A DNA stretch of 10,021 bases, taken from the NCBI GenBank assembly GCA_021107695.1, contig JAIOSI010000272.1:1-10021 (forward strand), read 5' to 3'. The DNA is from a bacterium (GTDB lineage: Bacteria; RBG-13-66-14). Of the stretch, positions 6,303 through 10,021 are shown one piece after another (the stretch's first letter is position 1; each line of letters opens with the position of its first letter). The notes under the pieces were generated by a model, which did not search any database, had not been told where the DNA came from, and saw only the letters and a list, made by a program, of their open reading frames with translations. The translations under genes were made by a program, and so were the position numbers.

Positions 6303-6383
6303 GCAACACCCTTGTGTTGCTGTCCGCTGAAAGCGGAAGCATAGGATTCAATTGGTTCCGCAGGGGTACGGCGTGCCGTGCCC
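6303..6383. repeat. Three successive hairpins between zinc-ribbon and parvulin genes
   Basis: The first is GCAACAC-CCTT-GTGTTGC (6303-6320), close in stem and flanks (GATG before, CTG after) to the hairpin at 9555-9571. The second is TCCGCT-GAA-AGCGGA (6323-6337), with the same GAA triloop as 9531-9545 but a different stem. After the word TTGGTTCCGCAGG comes the third, GGGTACGGC-GT-GCCGTGCCC (6364-6383 region, one G-T pair). There is no T-tract. The block ends 46 nt upstream of the parvulin lipoprotein start. Confidence 0.72.
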
Positions 6384-6429
6384 TGGACTCGGAATGGACA
6401 AAAGATATCCCCATAAACCAGGAAGAATC

Positions 6430-7737
6430 ATGAAACGAAGTCTGTTACTGCTTGCAATCGCTCCTCTCGTTCTCTTTACCATCGGTTGTGGTGAAGAAGA
6501 GGACGTCATCGTCGAAATCGGCGATGGCGGGGTCAGCACCGAAGACCTCGATGCCTTTGCTACTCTTTACGGTCGCCCCCTGGAGTCGATCACCGCCGCC
6601 GACGAGCGGCAGGAGCTTCTCGACATGGCGGTGGAGATGGAGGTCTTCTATCAGGCCGCCCTGGCGCGGGGCTTCGACGAACGCCCGGAGGTACAGGCGG
6701 AGATCGAAGAGGCGATCCGCAAGATCGTCGTCCAGCGATTTGTGATCGAGGACTTTGGCAACTATGGTTACAGCGATGACGAGCTGCGGGCGTACTACGA
6801 TGAGCATCGCGATGGCTCGCTGACCCCGCGAATCGCCACGGTGCGGCACATTCTGGTGGAGACCGAAGGCGAGGCACTACCGCTGGTTGACAGGCTTAAC
6901 GCCGGAGCCGACTTCGCCGCCCTGGCGATGCAGTACTCCGCTGACGAAGGCTCCGCCAAAGACGGTGGGGTCATCGGCGAGATTGAAAGCAATTCGAAGA
7001 TGATTCCCCCCCAGCTGGTGGCGGGAATCTTCAACGCCCCGGTCAACACCCCCATCGGACCGATCCAGACCGAGTTCGGCTGGCACGTTCTCTGGGTGGA
7101 CGCGGTGCGCGACGGGCTTCCGCCGCAGTTCGAGTTGATTAAGGGTCAGATTGTCGAGGAGCTGCTCTGCTCCGACGACGCGGTCAGGGCGTACTACGAG
7201 GAGCATAAGGGCGAGTTCAATCGTCCCGATTCCCTCCGTCTGCGCTTCATCCTGCTCCCCGACGAAGCGGCGGCAGCGGCGATCCGCAGCCGCGCGGTGG
7301 CTGGCGAAGATTTCGCCACACTGGCTGCTAATAACTCTATCGATCCCTACAGCCGGGAACAGGGCGGGCTGCTGACCGCAGTCTTCCGCGATATGCCGGT
7401 GGCGATCTTTGGACCTCCCGGCGCGGGCAACAGCGATGCTGACTCCAAAGCCTTTACCACGGCTGCCTTCTCTTTGGAGTTGGGTACAGTCAGCGCGCCG
7501 CTGCAACTCTCCCGGGGCTGGGCGATCATCACAGTGGAAGACAGCGTCCCCGGCTTCACCTCAACCTGGGAAACCGCTCGCTCTCTGGCCAGGCAGCAGT
7601 ATTTGCTGGTGCGGCAGTCCGAGATGGAGCGAGAGTACTACAGCAGTCTTGAGACCGAGCTGGGGGTCTATAAAAACGAAACCGCCCTGGCAGAGTACCT
7701 CAACCCCACTGCCACGATCCCACCAACCGATGAGTAA
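6430..7737 (+). CDS. Parvulin-type peptidyl-prolyl isomerase lipoprotein
   Basis: The 435-residue product has a lipoprotein signal (MKRSLLLLAIAPLVLFTIGC, lipid Cys20), so it is probably membrane-anchored and faces the periplasm. An N-terminal helical chaperone region (about 25-130) precedes two PpiC-like domains. The first, residues 135-225, keeps the active-site histidines (VRHIL with His140, and GWHVLWV with His219) and the YSADEGSAKDGGVIG core. The second, about 268-377, has lost both: RFILL replaces RHIL and WAIITVED replaces WHVLWV. This matches the SurA/PrsA design, where one domain is often inactive and helps hold clients. Likely role: folding of exported and outer-membrane proteins, fitting the barrel genes nearby. 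I chose ATG 6430 over the in-frame ATG 6352: AGGAAG lies 4 nt upstream, the signal peptide begins there, and the 26 extra codons come from repeat DNA. The next gene follows after 46 nt. Confidence 0.87.
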   Translation: MKRSLLLLAIAPLVLFTIGCGEEEDVIVEIGDGGVSTEDLDAFATLYGRPLESITAADERQELLDMAVEMEVFYQAALARGFDERPEVQAEIEEAIRKIVVQRFVIEDFGNYGYSDDELRAYYDEHRDGSLTPRIATVRHILVETEGEALPLVDRLNAGADFAALAMQYSADEGSAKDGGVIGEIESNSKMIPPQLVAGIFNAPVNTPIGPIQTEFGWHVLWVDAVRDGLPPQFELIKGQIVEELLCSDDAVRAYYEEHKGEFNRPDSLRLRFILLPDEAAAAAIRSRAVAGEDFATLAANNSIDPYSREQGGLLTAVFRDMPVAIFGPPGAGNSDADSKAFTTAAFSLELGTVSAPLQLSRGWAIITVEDSVPGFTSTWETARSLARQQYLLVRQSEMEREYYSSLETELGVYKNETALAEYLNPTATIPPTDE

Positions 7738-7783
7738 ATATAAAACCTGCGCCACAACACGTCTTAACTCAAGGAGATAGACG

Positions 7784-9343
7784 ATGATGAAATCGAAGCT
7801 GAGCTGGTTTGTAACCGCCCTGCTCCTGAGCCTTCTGGTTCTGCCGAGCCTCGCCGTTGAGGATGATCCCATTGTTGCCGAGGTTGGAGGTAAGGTTTGG
7901 AGATTGAGCGATTTTGAGGCACGGATTGCAGAACTGCCCCCGCAGTATCAGCAATCACTACAGCTTGCCGAGGGTCGTATTCAATTCCTGGATCGGATGG
8001 TTCAGGAATACCAACTAACTTTACAGGCAATTGATGACGGAGCGGAAGATACCCCTGAGTATCAAAGGCAGATGGAGCTTCATCGGCTTAATGTTCTGGC
8101 AACGATGGCCTGGGAGAATCGGATGGGTTCTACTCACGGCGTCTCCGAAGAGGAGATGCGTGAATACTACGATAGCCATCCCGATCAATTTATGACAACC
8201 GCTCAGGTGCGGGCGCGACATATTCTGTTTGACGCCCGTCTTGAGGCTGAGATGGCTCTGGAACAGCTTGAATCAGGGGAGATTACTTTCACCGAACTCG
8301 CCAAAGAGGTTTCCGTCGATCCCAAGACGAGACGTTTGGGCGGCATGCTTGGTCTGGTAGAAAAGAATGGTTACATCCCCCAGCTTGGCTACATGCCGGA
8401 GCTGAGTGCTACTATTTTTGAGCTTCCGGTTGGCGAGATTTCCGCTCCGATTGAAACTGATATGGGTTGGCACCTTGTACTGGTTGAAGAAAAGCTCGAT
8501 TCCGTAGTTAAGGCGTATGATCAAGCAAGCAGTTTGATTATCCAGCGCATCCTGGTTCCGGAAGATGCTGTTTTATCTACCTACGAGGAGAAGAGGGAAA
8601 ACTATATCACCCAGGAAGAGGTGTCGCTCCACATCATCGTTTGCACCGGGGAAGACACAATTAACGATGTTCATCGCCAGCTTTTGGCTGGTCGTGATTT
8701 TGCAGAGTTGGCCAGCGAGTTTTCTGAGGACGAATCTTCAGTAGAAGTCGGTGGCTCGTTAGGTTTCCTTTCCAGAAGCTCGGTGATTCGCGCTTTTGGT
8801 GGAGATGCTAAAGTTGTCATCGATTTTGCGCTCACCAAACTGGCCGATGGTGAGTTTAGTGATCCCTTTGAAACAAAAGATGGAGTATGGGTGATTGTCC
8901 TGCGGAACGCTTACCGTCCGGTCAGGAACCAAAGTTTTGAAGAGGTTGAACCTGTGGTTCGTCTAAACCTCATGTCAAGATTCTCCCAGGTCAGGTACGA
9001 TGACTTTTATGAGGATCTTGATACTAATTACCCGACCAGCTTCGACTACGACGCTCTCAACGCCCCGTCCAAGCCAAAAGAAGACGCCGCCGAGCTTTAC
9101 GAACTGGCAGAGGTCGCTCCTCCACCCACAGCGATTGACTATTACGAGAAGATCCTTGAGTTCTATCCGGATTCCCCCGAAGCCGCCAAGGCGCAGTTCA
9201 TGATCGGCTTCCTCTTCTCCGACAAGCTGAAGAACTTCGATGCTGCCGAGACGGCATTCAACACCTACCTCGAAAACTGGCCCACGGGCGAGCTTGCCGA
9301 AAGTGCCAGCTACATGCTCGAACACATGCGCGACGAAGAGTAA
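7784..9343 (+). CDS. Exported two-domain parvulin with C-terminal TPR-like region
   Basis: The 519-residue protein has a Sec signal peptide (cleavage after Ala24, PSLA then VEDD) and no lipobox, so it should be soluble in the periplasm. A helical N-terminal part (about 25-135) is followed by parvulin domain 1 (142-238) with both conserved histidines, His146 in RARHILF and His230 in GWHLVLV. Domain 2 (about 278-385) keeps His283 (LHIIV) but has WVIVL where the second His belongs, so it is probably impaired. Residues 440-515 (AIDYYEKILEFYPDSPEAAK, then FDAAETAFNTYLENWP) look like two TPR helix pairs of the BamD/CpoB kind, an uncommon addition for this family. AAGGAG lies 7 nt before ATG 7784; ATG 7787 is possible. 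It is a paralogue of, and probably co-transcribed with, the lipoprotein upstream. Codon use changes near 9040, just before the TPR region. The TAA stop lies inside a hairpin. Confidence 0.87.
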   Translation: MMKSKLSWFVTALLLSLLVLPSLAVEDDPIVAEVGGKVWRLSDFEARIAELPPQYQQSLQLAEGRIQFLDRMVQEYQLTLQAIDDGAEDTPEYQRQMELHRLNVLATMAWENRMGSTHGVSEEEMREYYDSHPDQFMTTAQVRARHILFDARLEAEMALEQLESGEITFTELAKEVSVDPKTRRLGGMLGLVEKNGYIPQLGYMPELSATIFELPVGEISAPIETDMGWHLVLVEEKLDSVVKAYDQASSLIIQRILVPEDAVLSTYEEKRENYITQEEVSLHIIVCTGEDTINDVHRQLLAGRDFAELASEFSEDESSVEVGGSLGFLSRSSVIRAFGGDAKVVIDFALTKLADGEFSDPFETKDGVWVIVLRNAYRPVRNQSFEEVEPVVRLNLMSRFSQVRYDDFYEDLDTNYPTSFDYDALNAPSKPKEDAAELYELAEVAPPPTAIDYYEKILEFYPDSPEAAKAQFMIGFLFSDKLKNFDAAETAFNTYLENWPTGELAESASYMLEHMRDEE

Positions 9344-9356
9344 CGCCAAGCGTTGC
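9340..9356. repeat. Hairpin containing a stop codon
   Basis: GTAACGC-CAA-GCGTTGC forms a 7-bp stem with one G-T pair. The left arm includes the TAA stop of the second parvulin gene. The right arm plus ACC matches the end of the hairpin after the peptidase gene (GCGCTGCACC). It looks like a member of the same hairpin family placed on the gene end. Confidence 0.65.
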
Positions 9357-9428
9357 ACCTTGCTTACTCGACCGGGATTGTTGATTGATTTACGTTGGTT
9401 ACCACACGGTCATAGCTCAAACCGATCT

Positions 9429-9463
9429 CCTTCCCCCCTTTGGGGGAAGGTCGGGATGGAGGG
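9429..9463. repeat. C-rich/G-rich hairpin repeat
   Basis: CCTTCCCCC (9429-9437) pairs with GGGGGAAGG (9442-9450) around a CTTT loop, followed by TCGGGATGGAGGG. The stem is perfect over 9 bp. There is no T-run after it, so a terminator is unlikely. I recall similar words as scattered repeats in other environmental genomes but cannot verify this. Confidence 0.65.
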
Positions 9464-9474
9464 CTAAGTTTCAG

Positions 9475-9501
9475 AGGGCAGACACATAGGTCTGCCCCTA
9501 C
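9475..9501 (+). repeat. GCCCCTAC-family hairpin
   Basis: GGGCAGAC (9476-9483) pairs perfectly with GTCTGCCC (9490-9497) around the loop ACATAG, and CTAC closes the element. It fits the family consensus of 5721-5836, with its own version of the variable four bases. Confidence 0.8.
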
Positions 9502-9521
9502 GAAGGTGTTCTGGATAAATA

Positions 9522-9571
9522 CAAGGTTTTCTGGGCGAAGCCCAGTTCTGTGATGCAACGCACTGCGTTGC
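9522..9571 (+). repeat. Composite two-hairpin repeat, copy 3 (5'-shortened)
   Basis: CAAGGTTTT is followed by CTGGGC-GAA-GCCCAG (9531-9545), the linker TTCTGTGAT, and GCAACGC-ACT-GCGTTGC (9555-9571). Compared with copy 1, the first stem is identical. The second differs by one base pair changed on both arms (A-T for G-C). The GACCAGCGGGAGCG part of the full element is absent. It ends 25 nt before the start of the omega-like gene. Confidence 0.8.
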
Positions 9572-9596
9572 TGGTTAGCCACCCTGGAGTTTTATC

Positions 9597-9929
9597 ATGT
9601 CAACCGAAGAAAAATCTGACATTCAGCTTTCCGAAATCAAGCTGGAGCTGGATCCGCGCTTTGATCCGACCTGGGATGACATGCTCGCCTCCTACAGTCT
9701 GTCAACGGACTCAATGCTTAAGAAGTCCCACGACCGCTACACCCTGGTGATGGATGCTGCCCGGCGGGCGCCGGAGATCAACGCCGTCCGGCAGCGTTAC
9801 AGCACCCCACGCTCGGTCAAGGTAACCAACGTCTCGCTCAACGAAATCTCTCAGGAGCGGCTGATCGAGCCTCGTTCCGCCGCCGATATGTCCCGCGAGC
9901 TTAACGACGACGCCTTAGAAGCCGAGTAG
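9597..9929 (+). CDS. rpoZ: RNA polymerase omega-like protein
   Basis: The 110-residue protein has SHDRYTLVMDAARRAPEIN at residues 44-62. This matches the conserved core of RNA polymerase omega (RFxLVxxAARRAR-Q/I), and VTNVSLNEISQERL at 76-89 matches the following VTxALxEIxxG-I/L segment. Omega helps the beta-prime subunit fold and join the core enzyme. Between the two, residues 63-75 are a basic linker. The N-terminal 43 residues are acidic and absent from the E. coli protein; the acidic tail resembles other omegas. The first conserved motif would normally read ARRARQ, and here Pro59 replaces the second Arg. ATG is supported by GGAG 7 nt upstream. The identification rests on motif recall rather than a search; a lineage-specific omega is the best reading, an unrelated short acidic protein the alternative. 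The stop TAG runs into GCAACGCA, a half-copy of the window's stop-codon hairpin. Confidence 0.72.
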   Translation: MSTEEKSDIQLSEIKLELDPRFDPTWDDMLASYSLSTDSMLKKSHDRYTLVMDAARRAPEINAVRQRYSTPRSVKVTNVSLNEISQERLIEPRSAADMSRELNDDALEAE

Positions 9930-9960
9930 GCAACGCAATCCATCCAGACTGATTGTACAT

Positions 9961-9986
9961 GTAGGGGCAGCCCCCTGTGGCTGCCC
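9961..9986 (-). repeat. GTAGGGGC-family hairpin after the omega-like gene
   Basis: After GTAG, GGGCAGCC (9965-9972) pairs perfectly with GGCTGCCC (9979-9986) around CCCTGT. Read on the minus strand, it fits the same consensus as 5721-5836 and 9475-9501. Three T residues and a T-rich stretch follow, so weak terminator activity for the omega-like gene is possible but not clear. Confidence 0.78.
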
Positions 9987-10007
9987 TTTCTGGTTATTCA
10001 ACAAAGG

Positions 10008-10021
10008 GCGCAGCACGCTGC
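10008..10021. repeat. Hairpin cut by the window edge
   Basis: GCGCAGC-AC-GCTGC reads into the right edge. The stem is perfect as far as visible and would be 7 bp if the next bases are GC. The stem is close to the hairpin at 2583-2599. Confidence 0.45.

Noticed and set aside
6352..6429. Upstream ATG extending the parvulin lipoprotein by 26 residues
   Set aside because: The extension is repeat DNA, lacks a ribosome site, and would bury the lipoprotein signal that starts at 6430.
2583..10021. CRISPR array or tRNA genes among the repeats
   Set aside because: Repeats are few, irregularly spaced, in both orientations and themselves hairpins, with no unique spacers of constant length; no cloverleaf with a T-loop was found.

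Overview
The window looks like a chromosomal stretch from a Gram-negative, didermic bacterium, moderately GC-rich. It carries a gingipain-like (C25) peptidase with a FlgD/type IX-type C-terminal domain, two PorV/PorQ-family outer-membrane barrels, and periplasmic parvulin foldases. This mix is typical of the Bacteroidetes/Chlorobi/Fibrobacteres side of the tree and its many uncultured candidate phyla. The phylum cannot be fixed from this sequence alone. No mobile-element gene, phage gene, rRNA, tRNA or CRISPR array is visible.

All eight genes are on the + strand. In order they are: the 3' part of a C25 cysteine peptidase (open at the left edge, ends 2582); a small YpeA-like GNAT acetyltransferase with a TTG start (2777-3190); PorV/PorQ-like barrel 1 (3325-4260, GTG start); PorV/PorQ-like barrel 2 (4723-5685); an FmdB-type zinc-ribbon protein (5967-6245) behind the only strong sigma70-like promoter seen; a parvulin lipoprotein (6430-7737); a second, exported parvulin fused to C-terminal TPR-like helices (7784-9343); and a short protein resembling RNA polymerase omega (9597-9929). 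The two parvulin genes lie 46 nt apart and are probably co-transcribed. The rest are separated by 130-460 nt.

Functionally the set is biased to the cell envelope: a secreted or surface peptidase of the PorU/gingipain kind, two barrels of the family that carries type IX cargo, and two foldases of the SurA/PrsA kind that could help barrels and secreted proteins fold in the periplasm. The FmdB, GNAT and omega-like genes look like housekeeping neighbours.

The most striking part is the intergenic DNA. Most gaps over 100 nt hold short perfect hairpins belonging to a few families. Spacer words and loops are conserved between copies while the stems change on both arms together. One family ends in CCCCTAC/GTAGGGG, another is a composite of about 79 nt with two triloop hairpins, and a third is a pair of 22-nt palindromes. 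One hairpin family sits directly on stop codons: four of the eight genes end at or inside it. Codon use also changes sharply within the first gene and within the second parvulin gene, close to the domain boundaries.
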